Assembly: GCA_037954235.1 (NCBI GenBank)
Contig: JBBMOA010000015.1
Location: 22,486,069-22,550,068 of the forward strand
DNA length: 64,000 nt
DNA from: Aulostomus chinensis
Lineage: Eukaryota > Chordata > Actinopteri > Syngnathiformes > Aulostomidae
Direction: 5' to 3'
Shown: in pieces, positions 10,837-24,000 of the stretch
How positions within the stretch are numbered: position 1 is the first letter of the stretch
Layout: each line of letters starts with the position of its first letter
Program-made: the position numbers and the translations under genes
The notes under the pieces: model-generated
Database searches by the model: none
Seen by the model: the letters and a program-made list of their open reading frames with translations, nothing else
What the model was told of the DNA's origin: nothing

Positions 10837-11060
10837 ATTGAGAAGGAGCTTATCCCAGCGGCTTTCGGGCAAGAGGCGGTGTTTGTAAGAAATCTCAACT
10901 TGTAATTTAAATGTATTTGAGTGGTGCTTCTGTTTAATCTGCCTATACACTGGTGTGAACACTTAAAAAATATCTGCTTTCATAGTCAAGTGCCAGAGCT
11001 GTATTTAACAGCAGTTTGACAACAAATAAAATTTGACTGTTTGAAGTATCCCTCCAGCTC

Positions 11061-11062
<2 letters not shown>

Positions 11063-11125
<63 letters not shown>

Positions 11126-11357
11126 TCTCTCTATATATATACACATACATTTTCTTCTTCCACTTGTTCCTATTAAGAGTCGTGAGGGGGCTGGGGCCTA
11201 TCCCAGCAGCTACGGGCGAGAGGCAGGGTTCACCCTGGACAGGTTGCCAGAGTCCATCTGAGGGCCAACACATATAGAGACAAACAACCATTTGCACTCA
11301 CAGTATTACCCATGGCCAATTTAGAGTATCAATCAGCCTCGTCCTCATCTTTGGATC
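11063..11357 (-). repeat. (CT)n plus SINE tail half, duplicate of 6841-7110
   Basis: (CT)n at about 11061-11123, a short (TA)n, then the tail half of the SINE in minus orientation with the same degenerate tail (cattttcttcttccactt) and the same variant 'agtccatctgagggccaac' as the copy at 6880-7264. It stops at 'cctcatctttgga', where a (CT)/(CA) tract begins. The shared junction and shared rare variants mean the unit was copied as a block. Confidence 0.85.
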
Positions 11358-12051
11358 TTCTCTCTCTCTCACACACACACACGCACACGCATTCCACATT
11401 TCACTGCAAATAAATGAAAATTTTCAGGTAGTCATCAACTTAAAATTCAGCACAACCTGGTGTTTCATATTAGCAAAACCCTGCATGGCTCCAATTCATT
11501 AGATATCTGCTGTCATTCCGGAGCCACAGTCATGAATTGAAAATGTAATTGTATGGAATCCAATGACTGATTATCTTAGAAGGTTCAGAATAAAGTTAAG
11601 TAAAAAAGTAAGGGATATTTCCTCCCAAATTATTTCATTGAGTAAAATGTGTTGAAAGTTATACTTCATCCAAAAAAATGTATTTTGCCTTGAGGGGTAC
11701 TCACAATAGGTATCCCACCTGCATTAAATCTTTGTGAGGAAAGTTTTTTTTCCTGGCACAGTGGCCTTGAGATGGACCTGAGAAACTTGCTGCACTATTG
11801 TATTCTATAGGTCCAGCTGGAACTGTCCCAACAAAATCAACCATACAGACAAAATTAACTGAAGAGATTACCACGGTAACAAATGTTCAAACTTCAATTT
11901 TCTGCTTGGGAGAAGGACATCACCTAAGCGTTTGTGTTTTAATGTCTAAATATGCTGGGGTATCGTTATAAATGTTTAACAGCAATACACTGATACAAAG
12001 TTTTGGTGGAATATGATTCACCAATTTTAAAGCGATACTTCACCCAGAAAG
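11358..12051. other. Noncoding stretch with a MITE-like end
   Basis: No gene seen. A (CA)n tract lies at about 11370-11385. The sequence 'taaagcgatacttcaccca' near 12030 matches the terminal motif of the nonautonomous element described at 18360 and 51080, in the orientation of a left end. Confidence 0.35.
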
Positions 12052-12310
12052 TCCATCCATCCATCCATTTTCTACTGCTTATCCTGTTAAGGGTCGCGGC
12101 TGCCGGCACTCCGGCTTCCTCCCGCAGTCTAAGACATGCAAATGGTGACTAAGTTAATTGGATACTCTAAATTGACCATAGGCCTGACCTGTGATGTACT
12201 GGTGACCCGTCCAGGGTGAACCCCGCCTCATGATCGAAGGCAGCTGGGATAGGCTCCAGCCCCCCGTGACTCTTAACAGGATGAGCAGTAGAAAATGAAT
12301 GGATGGATGG
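12052..12310 (+). repeat. SINE with an inverted copy of its own tail at the 5' end
   Basis: Positions 12052-12102 are the reverse complement of the SINE tail (ATCCATCCATCC, then tactgcttatcctgttaagg). They are fused to a plus-strand SINE body from 'ctccggcttcctcccgcag', which ends in a normal tail at about 12280-12310. The copy therefore has about 45-bp inverted termini, as produced by a 5' inversion during target-primed reverse transcription or by a snap-back event. Confidence 0.75.
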
Positions 12311-13794
12311 AGTATGAAGGAGCACTTCCATCACAACTGCTGCATTTTCTTTTCCACTGGTCTCCCTCTTGAGTGGAGAGAACAGGGACAACAGAGCTGT
12401 TGGTCACAGTGGAGAGAACTGCTACTTTTTTTTTTTGAGAGGATGATTATTTGAACACAGAAAACAGGAAAGACTGCAATGTAATCTTGCAAATCTTTAT
12501 TTCACGGCACAAAAAGATATAGAGTATATTTGATTTAATTTTAGAATACAAGGAAATGTGTTGGAAGAACAGGAGCAATCCTCAGAAGGGAGATGGATGA
12601 AGGTACAGGTGACCTCTTTCAAAGCCTCTTTGACAGAGGACAACTTGTTAATTTGTCTTTTCTAATCTCTCACCCACTCAGAGTAGCTGCAGGTAGAGTC
12701 TTAGAACAGGAACACGTGTCACCAAGCAGCTGCACAAACACATTTTTCAGACATTTCCCTGTCAGAGTATGAATGAATGATGAAGGTGGAAATAATAGTG
12801 TCTGCATACAGGTAGAGCAGTAACGAAGACAACTGGGAATGGATCAGATGGATGGAGTAAAAGCTGTCTCTGTCTCTCTGTCATACTAAGTGGATTTCTT
12901 CCATACAGAGAACAGCAACCTTCCCATATGGAGCAGCGGATAAAGGCAGATTACAGCAGTTTTTGTGTGTGAGAGGGACTGTTACACTACCACCGCCACC
13001 AACACAGTCCACATAAATTCTTGAGGGACACAGATACCAGTTGCCAGTTTAAACATACACATTTTTGTTGATGACATTTTTTTATTGAATTAAATGTAAA
13101 AGTTTATATAAAGCAATTTTGTTTTATCACTATTTTATTTACCTGTCTTTTTTAACATGCAAAATTTTCAATGTGCATGATGTGCAGTGTAAATAAAATG
13201 TGTTATTAAAAGTATTACATTTTAAATTAAAATTAAAACTTACATAATAATACATAATAAATATTTCATATTTTCATTATGAATACATTACATTACAATA
13301 CATTATGAATTACATGATAGAGTTAACAATAAAGTCCTCCTTCAAAAAGAATTGGATGTTCACTTAAAAGGAAATAACATAGAATAATTTAATTCAAATA
13401 AAAACTGGGTTTGTACAACAACAAAAATCATGTGCATTTCTTTCTATGGGTTGATGCCACTTTAAAAACATAAAAATCTTTAAGAACTCTATGGAATATT
13501 TCTTTATAAATGACATGTGACTTCAAGGAAAATGAGTGAAAAAGAGTTATGGACATTTATGAATAATTTCTTCTCCTTTTTGAAAGTTGTCACATTGATT
13601 CTGCTGTGTTTTTTAAAAATCTTTTTTGTGCTTTCTATTTGTGTGGAATAGATACATTCATTCAGTCATATTGTTTCCAATGATTATGAAACATTTGGAA
13701 AATATTGTCATTGTTTAACTTATTGTACACAAACCAGTAAAAACATAACCCTTGCTGCTTCCTGAAATAAATCATTAGCTTTGCTTAAACAGGA

Positions 13795-13840
<46 letters not shown>

Positions 13841-14655
13841 AAGGAAGGGTGTGCCCATGACTTGCCTCACTCACACAGTCATTTACATGTGTGAGAGGGT
13901 GGAGTCCTGCTCCGTGGCACCACGGCCTAATAAGCTCAGTAACAATAAGTCGGCTTTAACCATTGATTAACCAGCAGCTGACACAACAAAAACAAATCCC
14001 ACAATAGCGATTAATGCAAGCTCTGAAGCTGTGCCTTTTAGTGAAGAAAGTGTTTCATGTTGCAACCATATCTTCTTGCACCACAGAAAGGGGCAATTAA
14101 ACTGAACTCATGTAGTGGTTGCAAACAATGAGATAAAACAAAACCGCCCCAGACATGAAGCACAAAGATGAACACATATGATGAGATATGACTGATGATC
14201 TCTGACATGCTGGTGGCTGAAGAGACCACAGCTTTGCCTCTGTTGCCGGCCATATGCAGGGGATCAGAGGGCTGCTGCTGCTGCTGACCCTCCCCCACCA
14301 TCTTCCCCCTGTTTTTCATGGTTGTCTGCTTGCTTCTGCATATACAATACTTACTGTGTCTGGAGACATTCCAGCCCGCACCACACTGTTGCTCTTACAA
14401 AACCATGACAATTTTAAGAACAATCTGAACAGTGGGAAGATGTATGACCTCCTGCTAACCAGAGGGGTTTACTACAAAGCAAGATTCGTGGGTTAGTGAG
14501 GTATGTTGAGACTAAAGCCAGGATTTTCAATGTCACAAAGGTGGCACTCTTTTAATTGATGTGGCAAACTTAACCTGGTCCGGAGCAGGTTATCCTCCAA
14601 GTTTCAGAGGGAGTGAGTATTTAGAGACCAGAGTGATATCTATCTATATCTATCT
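12311..14655. other. Intergenic stretch, no gene recognised
   Basis: Long AT-rich stretch (about 13050-13800 especially). A plus-strand 80-codon frame at 14254-14496 starts with a hydrophobic segment (MQGIRGLLLLLTL) but has no partner exon or recognised domain. The 13850-14000 segment looks unique and contains a TTAACC-rich block (taaccattgattaacc) of unknown meaning. Confidence 0.35.
13799..13838. repeat. (GT)n microsatellite
   Basis: About 20 GT units. Confidence 0.95.
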
Positions 14656-14659
14656 TTGA

Positions 14660-14990
14660 CTGATGTCATTCCCTATGAACACTACAGATTCTCAGTTTAG
14701 GGAATACGTTACTTATGCAAACTGCTGGAGCCATATGTAAGTAACTCTGCAAAAAGGAGCCATGTACTCATAGTTGCACAGACTATGTGCATATCATTGT
14801 GCTTTTTTGCCACAGGAAACTATATGCATTCAGTTGGCGATGCAGAAAATGTGAGCAAGAATACTCTCTGCCGCGCGATTCGCAAAGTTGTTCTTGCTCT
14901 CACTTAACTTCTGAATATGTTTGCAGTCCCTGGCCATTTGTCCACAATGGCTATAAAAGAGGCCTTTTATAAAATCACTGGTAACATACA
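14660..14990 (+). pseudogene. PIF/Harbinger (HARBI1-like) transposase N-terminal remnant
   Basis: Translated in one frame the segment gives the HARBI1-like order: a YRFS stretch, GIRYLCKLLEPYV, an AQTMCISLCFFATG helix, the SVGDAENVSKNTLCRAIRKV helix-turn-helix region, then AIKEAFYKITG. At least two in-frame stops are present (after YRFSV and VVLALT). The catalytic DDE half is missing. A Myb/SANT-like frame lies head-on at 15160-15339 on the minus strand, the two-gene layout of PIF/Harbinger elements. Inactive. Confidence 0.8.
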
Positions 14991-15159
14991 TTTGTAGTTC
15001 ACTATATTAATAATCAGTATGAGGAATACTTGCATGTGAAATATAATGTATAAATCTAATTCCTTCATAAGATTCCCGAGGGAGTTTAAGAGCTTTGGAT
15101 GTGGGAGGCACAGAGAGTACATTGAGTGGTAAAATAAATATATAAACATACAAATTTAC

Positions 15160-15339
15160 ACGATCGGCAATTTTCTGCCAGCATTCCTCTCTTGCCTTAT
15201 TTGCAGCAGCTGTGTTGCTTTTTGCTGTCATAATTGTTTGATGTTGTTCATAACACCCCATTATAGACACTTGCTCTTCTTGCCTAAAGCAGGCGCCACG
15301 CAAGCTATCCATTTCCAAAGAGTCAAATGACGCGTTCAA
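15160..15339 (-). pseudogene. Harbinger-associated Myb/SANT-like protein remnant
   Basis: A 110-codon frame (15339-15007) whose first 60 residues contain IMGCYEQHQTIMTAKSN, then TAAANKAREECWQKIADRVN, matching the N-terminal Myb/SANT-like region of the accessory protein encoded by fish PIF/Harbinger elements; the Trp and the basic helix are visible. The remaining residues are unrelated, so the gene is truncated. It pairs with the HARBI1-like remnant at 14660-14990. Confidence 0.75.
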
Positions 15340-16154
15340 TGTCCCTTTTTATGGGGACGTGCACAGAGCCTGAAGCAAAAAGCATGAATTGACAAAGAAA
15401 GATCGTATCCACCGTTGTGATACCTGTTATCTCTGATTGGGAGTTTAGGGTTTGTTGAGCCAGTTTATCGAAAGAAAGCCTGGCTATGTTGAACTGGCTT
15501 CGTAGCGCACCACCCAGGAGGCTTTCACACCCAAAGTCTTAAACACATCCATAGTCTGCAACATTATATCCACTTTTTTTTTTAAATTGTAAATTTAAAA
15601 AATGCAATGAATATCTACATTAGCAGTCTAATCTCCGTAACGGGTGTGCTGTATTTGTTAGGAATACGCACATATAATTATACATTGGAACCCCAAAATA
15701 TATTTGATAATATTACTACACATTGTAGGGCATCTTAGAGATGTTCATGCAGACAGACTTGGAATATGGACGATAAACTTAGTTATTTTATACATACATG
15801 ATTCAAAACGACTGTATCCATGCCAAAATAGATATAACATCTGAATGTAACAGGCATGCATATTTCATATCTGCATTCATCAAGTATGGTATGTAAGTGC
15901 TGTCCTGAAGTGACCTCTTGTGGTGTAAATTGAGAAAAACTCTTTTTCAAGCAGCTTAATTTACAAATCAGAGTCCTTGTCAGGCCTTCATCTATGCTTC
16001 AAACAGCCATATGACATGTGCCAGTTCAGATGATCTTGATAGGACAATGTAGTGGCAGCCAGCCAACTGACACTCACAGGTCCAGGCAGCTTCACATTAC
16101 CAGTTAAGGATCTTGTTCACAAACTTTCAGTCATCAACCTGTTGATCTATTTGC

Positions 16155-16213
<59 letters not shown>

Positions 16214-17361
16214 AATGACAACGATAATTTAATAATATAATAATATAATAATGACAGTACAACTAACATTACCACTAGTCCTTTGACTACTACTACTAAT
16301 AATGATAATAACAGTAATTTTACACTTTTCAGGACACCCAAGGTTGCCTTAAGAAGCATAAAAATATTTAATGTAGTATACAGACGGATTGCAGCGAGGA
16401 AAACAAAAAAGGCTGCAATATTTGCAAATGTCTAGATGTCAGTAAATGACCACATGTGGAAGGATGGCTGACTTTCGTACACCGCCATGAAACCGCCACC
16501 AACAAAGGAAAAAAATATCTGGGAGCTTAAGACACCTATATGAAGGAATTTAATGTCAAAATACATTTTTGGGGGGTAAAGTATCCCTTTAATACTCATT
16601 GGATTTGCCTTATTGGGACGATACTGGATGGCTAATGTTTTATTTGATTGGTCAGATTGAGAACAATTATTCAAATATTGTTAAATCCTTATTGTTGGAC
16701 TTAATGTGTGTGAAATCCCCTTTTCCTGTAAGAAAATTGCTTTCTTCAAACTACTGCTGAGGCAAAAACAGACAAAACTACAAATAGCCAACAAAAGACA
16801 CCATTTATCGTTTTGAGGAGAACCCCGTCACATGCCAGGGCTGCAAGGAAATATATTTTAAATTTTCTTCTCTTCATCATTCTTTTCATGCAGATAGAAC
16901 AGGAGTTGACTTTTTTATCCCATTAAAACTAATTATGTGTCCGGAATTTGCATTCTAGAACTGAGAATTTAAAACATAGACAGGGTTGATTTCTTTGAAA
17001 GTCTCTCATGGCATGCATTCACTTATACACAAAATATTATCATAACATCAGGTTGCTGATAAGACAGTGGAACTCACCTCACCTGCCTGCTCTAACGTCA
17101 GCCTCACACCCACCTGCTCAGGACTTTATTATGAGGAGATAAGAGCCTGCTATCAGAGGCCAGACCTGAACCTTGTTCCCAGAGACACAGGTGGAGTCCA
17201 GCAGCTCACCTGCTTTTTGCGGAAATGAAGCTTTGATCCATTCACAGCAGCGGAATCTATCTCACAGTAGGTCATATCGGATTGATGTTTCTTCTGAGGA
17301 ATATGTCTTCTTCTGAGGTTTGAACTGACTAAGATCAATTCATAAATTACATGTTTTCAGT
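15340..17361. other. Intergenic stretch, no gene recognised
   Basis: A likely remainder of the Harbinger element reaches to about 15560. A MITE-like right end (ggggtaaagtatccctttaa) lies near 16571-16592. No host exon with splice signals is evident, although 17050-17340 looks unique and could hold igsf5 upstream sequence. Confidence 0.35.
16156..16213. repeat. (CAA)n microsatellite
   Basis: About 19 CAA units, followed by irregular (TAA)-rich sequence to about 16310. A poly-Gln or poly-Cys reading is a repeat artefact. Confidence 0.95.
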
Positions 17362-17757
17362 GTGAGTGGCACTGTGGTACAGTGGTTAGCACTGTCACCT
17401 CACAGCAAGAAGGTTCCGTGTTCGAGCCCCAGGGACTTTCCTTTTGTGGAGTTTTCATGTTCTCCCTGTTCCTGCTGGGTTCTCTCTGGTACTCTGGCTT
17501 CCTCCCACAGTCCAAAGACATCAAGAGGAGACGAGGCTAATTGATACTCTAAATTGAATGTCGGTGTGGCTGTGAGAGTAAATGGTTGTCTGTCTCTATG
17601 TGTTGGCCCTGTGATGGACTGGCGACCCGTCCAGGGTTTACCCCACCTCTCGCCCAAAGGTTGCTGGGATAGGCTCCAGCCCACCCCCGCAAACCTTAAC
17701 AGGATAAGCAGTAGAAAATGGAAGGATGGATGGATGGATGGATGGATGGATGGATGG
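17362..17757 (+). repeat. (GGAT)-tailed SINE, near full length
   Basis: Head 'gtgagtggcactgtggtac', A-box-like 'agtggttagcactg', B-box-like GTGTTCGAGCCCC, the full body order, and tail 'ttaacaggataagcagtagaaaatgg' followed by (GGAT)n to 17757. It lies about 320 bp upstream of the igsf5 start codon. Confidence 0.85.
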
Positions 17758-18077
17758 CTGCACAGCGTATGCATATGTACTCTCTGAAACACTGAGGGCA
17801 AGTACCACAGTATGTCAGGCTAGTTTTAATGACAAACAGAAGAGATGAGAAAGGATATTACGGACCCATTTTTTAAAAATCTTTTTAAACTTAACTTTGT
17901 TGTTTTGTACCAGTGATTGAATCTACTAGTTCCTTGGTCTGTCCTTTTTTCGTCATGTACAACTGTGACAAGTGCATGACTGTTCAAGGTAATTCAGAGC
18001 ACAAATGATTTGTTGCATTTGTTGTTTTTTTTTAATCTCTGAGGATAAAGACACTGGCATGCCTTTTTCCTGAAAAG

Positions 18078-21000
18078 ATGGCCAACATCTTCAGCATCTG
18101 GGTATTACTCTGTGCAACTGGAGGTCAGTATTCATTTAAGAAAATATACATAAATCTGATGATTGGAGGAGATTTAAAGAACTAACAAGCTGCCAGATTC
18201 AGTTAAGTGTGGAGAAGAGCAGCTAATATCTGGAATTGTGTTGGTTTTAACTTCTGCATCATGATTTCAGAGGCAAAGGAGTAATTAAAATGTATTTTCT
18301 ATTGCATGTCCCCAATAAGGAAAGCTTTAAAATTTCTGTCAGGCACATGTAAATGGTTTAAAAACTTAAAACGATACTTCATTTAAAACGTTTTATTTTT
18401 TATTTTTCAAGTGTTCACAAATAGGTGTTTTGAGCCCATGAAGATATTTTCCCATCTGCATCACTTTTTATGACTTTAGAATGCAGAGCCAGTTACATAT
18501 TTAAAACAAATGACTTTCATGGTAAACAATTGCTATATCAGCAAAACAACAGTAAAAACTGCATAAAACCACTTGTTTAAAACTCAAGTGCATTTCCAGT
18601 AGAATCCATGTCCAATTTATCCAGCTGTATATATGCTCGGTAACATAACAAACTGGCAAACAACAACCCCTCTAGTTTGGTGCTAATGTGAGCCATTGGC
18701 TCAGCTGAATGTTACATGTGGTCACAGTGTTACATGGATTATTCTGGATTGATATATGCTTGAGTTTGTAATCAATATTTTGGGCCAGTTTTGATGTTCT
18801 TTGCCTTTAGTTGCCATTAGCTTCAAGCTAAATTTATGTGGCTGACTCTTACTGTATACTGCAGTCACAAAGAAGTGTTTCATGAGGAGAAAAAAACCCC
18901 ATTTCACTTCAATGACCTATGGAATGCAAATAAATAAAGAATGTTACTACATGAGTAAATTTCAGAATAGGTCAAAACAAGGACATTTTCCATGTACTCC
19001 TGTCTAAGGTGTTAAAAATGCTTCCTGAAATACAGCAAAGAAAGGAGAAAAAAAACTACTCAAGCAGAGCAAAATCAGCCCAAAACAAAACAGCTTACAT
19101 CAGAACCAAACAGGGTATGCATGTTAAAAACTTGGAAAAAGAGAAACTATTGTCAAATGCAATAAAATAGCGCCCTTTTTTAAGAATTGCTCATTGTTGC
19201 TCAGTCAAGCGTCATCACTAGTTTCAAGCCGGTTTAAATGACATTTTTATATCAAGTGCCCTCCCCCGTTTTAACTGGAAAATGAAGGTGCTTAAGCATG
19301 TTAATGAGGTATAGTGTGGCGCAACTATACCATATATACTATAATAAACTGCTGTTTTGGGACACCGAAAAATATTTGTGCCATAGACCAAGAAGAGGTT
19401 AGTCTTTTTTCAGTGGTGTTGTGTGCTATCTAAAGGGCACATCAACCAGAGCAGCAGATGTGTGGCATTGCAATTTGGTTCTATTGATGCCCCCAAAAAG
19501 TGGCAACACTTGCCACCTCCCAGCTTTGCTTCACCTCTGATGGCTTCAGTGAGTTCCTGCTGCTCCTGTATAAACAGAAGACGAGCGTCTGTGCCTTCAC
19601 TTGGAGCATGAGGAGCTTGTCTCTCCAGATTAGAAGCATTCACTCCTCCCAAGTTGAAATGTGTGTGCCAATTAAATAGCAACATGCTTAGTCCTAAACA
19701 CCCTGGGCTTTAAAGGAATAACACAAGGGACTCAGGTTTGAGCGAAGTCCCGCCCTAAATACACTAATGAATGATTAGGTGTCTAATGACATCCTCTTTG
19801 CACCATGCCCTGTGATTTGCACTGTGATTCGGCACCCTCTAAAAAACCAAAATGACGCAGAAGATGCCCCAAACGCATATATACGGTGCACACATAGTAT
19901 CATCAGCCAACCACCTGCCGCCATATTGCTCAATAGGGCACTTACAGTTATATTGCAAGTAAACAGATAGTTGACACAGCAACTGACATTTATCATTGTA
20001 TTCTTTCTTTTCTTGGTTACTAAATAAAAAAAAAAAAATTCCTTTAATGGCCTAATGTGATTTGAAATACAACTTGTGACAGAACATAACAATCTCCTCT
20101 TATAGCAAAAATCATATATTTACCTCTGAAACACCTGAACCAACAATGAAAGAGTGAATACAATTGATTCATACATTCACTTGAAAAGTATGTGTATGTC
20201 CTACACAAGTAGTTACACGTTCTGTTGCATAACCTTTCTGTGAACCAGAGGTGTATTGATTAAGCAGTGAGTCAGGTTACTCAAGACACTGTTTGTGAAG
20301 CAATTTCTGTTGCTTTCTCTCACGGTGCAACAAACCATCCACAAAAAGCAATCCACAGCTCAAATCTAAAGCTCGAAACATGAAGGATCACTTTAGATTA
20401 ATGTTCTGTTTGAGTTTCAGTCCGAAACCAAGGAGTATTGTTTGAAATGTTTACATACCTTGTGCAAACATATCTCGAGCTTTGATTTGAAAAGAGTGTT
20501 AGTTCACTGTTAGTCTCATTTTGCTGAAATCCAGAAATAGAATAATTAAATCAAAGTTGACTGTTGTTGAAAATCACAGTAACACTTTGTTTTTTTTGTT
20601 CACTGCAAAAACAAAGTCTGCCCAAGTATATTTATTTGCACTTTAAATTTAAAATAAGGTGTACTCCTTAACAAGTAGCATGACTAGGGCCTACTCTAAG
20701 ACTGTATCATTTTATTTAAAATAAAGATCTTAACAAATAGATTTTGCTCACTCCCCTGACATAGAATTTTATCAGTTACAAGCTGCTGTGTCCCCAAATG
20801 AGGTCCAGGGAATGAGGGAAAGGAAACCTAGACAAAAAAGGCCCTAGTATAACAAAATCTAAGAAGGAAACACAGGGATTTATTCCTAAAAAGTTACATT
20901 ATAACATTTCTTGAGAAAAAATTTCACCCAAATAGGTGTATGTGTGGTTGGTGGATTTCTGAACATACAGCTTGATGAAAAAATCATGGGTTATACCAGA

Positions 21001-24000
21001 CAATGTACCTGAGACTTTGTAAATGTTGTCTTTTAAATAAAAAAAAAAAACTTTTATTGGAGGTTTGCTGATGTCAGTCAGTCACCATCAAATGTGTTTG
21101 GTTGGCTCTTTCTTGAATCACAAATAAATTAAAGCAGGAGGATATAAACATGGTTGTGAGTTCAAGACACATATTTGAGTGTACCTGAAAGGGAAAATAA
21201 TCCTTTGGGTTAAGAATTGCTTTGTTTGGTGAGTCATAGTCAACCAAATCGTGTGTTTCTGTTTACTGTTAGAAAAGACATCCCAGGATATCGACTTTAA
21301 CACAAATAATGTTATCAAGACAATCCTAAGGCAGTAGCACCCTCTCAAGCAGAAACACTAAGTCTAAATGCTGAATTTATCTTTTTTACTATGATAATCT
21401 CTCTAGCTAATGTTGTCTGTGTTCAGTGGTGTTGGGACGGTTCCAGCTGGAGCCAGGGAACACAACAGTGCTACAAGGTTCTCGGGTCCAATTCAACGCC
21501 ACTGTGCTGGGAAAATGGAATATGATGACGTGGAGTGTGGGACAATATATGGTCCTCCATGTCTTTCACAATGGTAACATATCGTCATCCTTCGAACAGT
21601 TTTCGGCCTCATTCTGTTCCACTGGCGACACCAGCTGTGTGGAGTTTACCATCCACAATACCACCCGCAGGGAGTCTGGGACAGTCACCTGCACTGTGCA
21701 GGGGGAGTACGGCTCAGAGACGGCTGAGCTGTATGTACAAGGTAGACTCTAAATCCAGTACATAGTTTGTATATTTCATCATTTCATATTTCATATTTCA
21801 TGCCTTGGGCGTGCAGTGGTTAGCACTGTCGCCTCACAGCAAGAAGGTTCTGGGTTCGAGTCCCAGCTCGGGATCTTTCTCCACACAGATCTTTCTGTGT
21901 GGAGTCTGCATGTTCTCCCTGTGCCTGCATGGGTTCTCTCCGGGTACGCCGGCTTCCTCCCACCATCCAAAGACATGCAATTTGGGACTAGGCTGATTGA
22001 TACTCTAAATTGACCGTAGGTATGACTGTGAGTGTGAATGGTTGTTTGTCTTTGTATGTTGGCCCTGCGATGGACTGGCGACCTGTCCAGGGTGAACCCC
22101 GCCTCTCGCCCGTTGACGCTGGGATAGGCTCCAGCCTCCCCGCGACCCTTAATGTAGGAATAAATGGAAGACAATGGATGGATGGATGGATATTTCATGC
22201 CTTGGATGTTCACCGCAGATGCAGACACACAGAATAGGATGTTCTCTTCAATGCTTACCCTGACACTATCCAATTTTTATGCTTGTTTTACTTTACTACA
22301 AAATATTTGTGCATCATAAAAGAAAGGGAGATGTAATGACTGGGCTGTACTCTAGAGAGCATCAGTCAGCTATGTTGATTAGCATCCTCTTGCAAGGACA
22401 GCTGATAGTGTCAGCCTCTTTCATGACTGTATGTTCCTTGCACAAATGAGTACTGGTCACACAAAACACACACAATTCTTAGGGTTAGGGCTGGCGTGGG
22501 TTCTCTCCAGGTATCTCCAGCTTCCTCCCACAGTCCAAAGACATGCAAATGGGGACTAGGCTGATTGAACACTCTAAATTGATCGTAGGTGTGGCTGCGA
22601 GAGAGCATGGTTGTCCGTCTACATCTGTTGACACGTCCAAGGTGAGCCTTTCGCCCGAAGGCAGCTGGGATAGGCTTCAGCCCCCCCCCGACCCCTAACA
22701 GAATTAATGGTAGAAAATGGATGGATGGATGGATGGAAGTGAATTCAAGGACACATTAAATGTCAAGGGAATTTTTTAGGGTTACAGTAATTTATCATAC
22801 AGTAAATTGGTATCCAGTATGACAGTAATTAACTGTAAGTAAGTAATTGGGCTAGTTTTGCTCTAAATATTCCTATATGTGTAATTTGTTTATTTATTAA
22901 CAGGAATTTTTAAAATATTTTTTTTAGTCTTTACTTTTAATAGTTTTTGATCTTTTTTCAAAAACTTCAAAACTTCAGTTTTGATCATACAAATTGTTTG
23001 TCTTAATTTGTAGGATTGTGTCCCTTAAAATGCCATTTTTGTGTAACACACCTGCCTAACATACAAACATGTTTTACTCAGGCCCAACGATTCACAAACA
23101 AACTCAGTGTGGTTTGCAAATACAAAACATTATTCACAAACTAATGCATTTTGTTTTGCAAATAAGAAACATACCATTTAAACAACAACAACAACAAATA
23201 CAGCATGTTTTTCACATACAAAGAAACATATTTCTCCAATTACAAAAAAAATCCTTTAAGTACAAGCTAAAATCTTTCAAGTACAAACTACAAACTTTCA
23301 CGTACAAAAAAAATCCTTCAAGTACAAAAAAAACATTCTGCAACTACAAAAAACTGTTACGGTACTTTTGGCACAATCTTACCACTGTCACGTGACTTTT
23401 TGCACTAATTTTCCACCTTGCAGATCCACACACAAATGCTTTCAGATGCGCACACACAAATGCCCTCTGATTCACACGCAAATGCTGGTAAATGTTCTAA
23501 GAAATGTCCTGTGATTGGTTGCATTTGTGTGGATCTGCAAGGCAGAAAATTAGTGCCAAAAGTCATGTGACAATTTTTCGTAGATGTAGAATTGTCTTTT
23601 GTACTTGAAGGTTGTTCTGTTTTTGCACTTGAAGGATTTTTTTTTGTACTCAAAGGTTGTTGTTTTTTGTACTTGAAGGATATTTTTTTAATTGAAGAAA
23701 TATGTTTCTTTGTATTTGTAAAACATGCTGTATTTGTTTCTGAAGCATGATGTATTTGTTTGATAGATATGTTTCTTATTTGCAAAACAAAATGCATAAG
23801 CTTGCGAATGATGTTTTGTATTTTCAAACCACACTGAGTTTGTTTGTGGATCGTTGGGCCAGAGTAAAACATGTTTTGTGTGTTTTTGAGGTTTTGGCAT
23901 GATTTTAACTCCATACGAAACTCATGCAGCTCTACACAGGTTTTTTTTATTGGATTAGGGAACACGGGCTGAAACTGCTACCCATATTCAAGCTTGATGT

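Noticed and set aside
14254..14496. Possible secreted protein with hydrophobic start
   Set aside because: Only 80 codons, no recognised domain, no partner exons or poly(A) signal; the hydrophobic start comes from a CTG repeat.
23405..23965. 186-codon minus-strand frame
   Set aside because: It lies in the foldback element; the plus-strand frame in the other arm has the mirrored sequence, so both are repeat translations.
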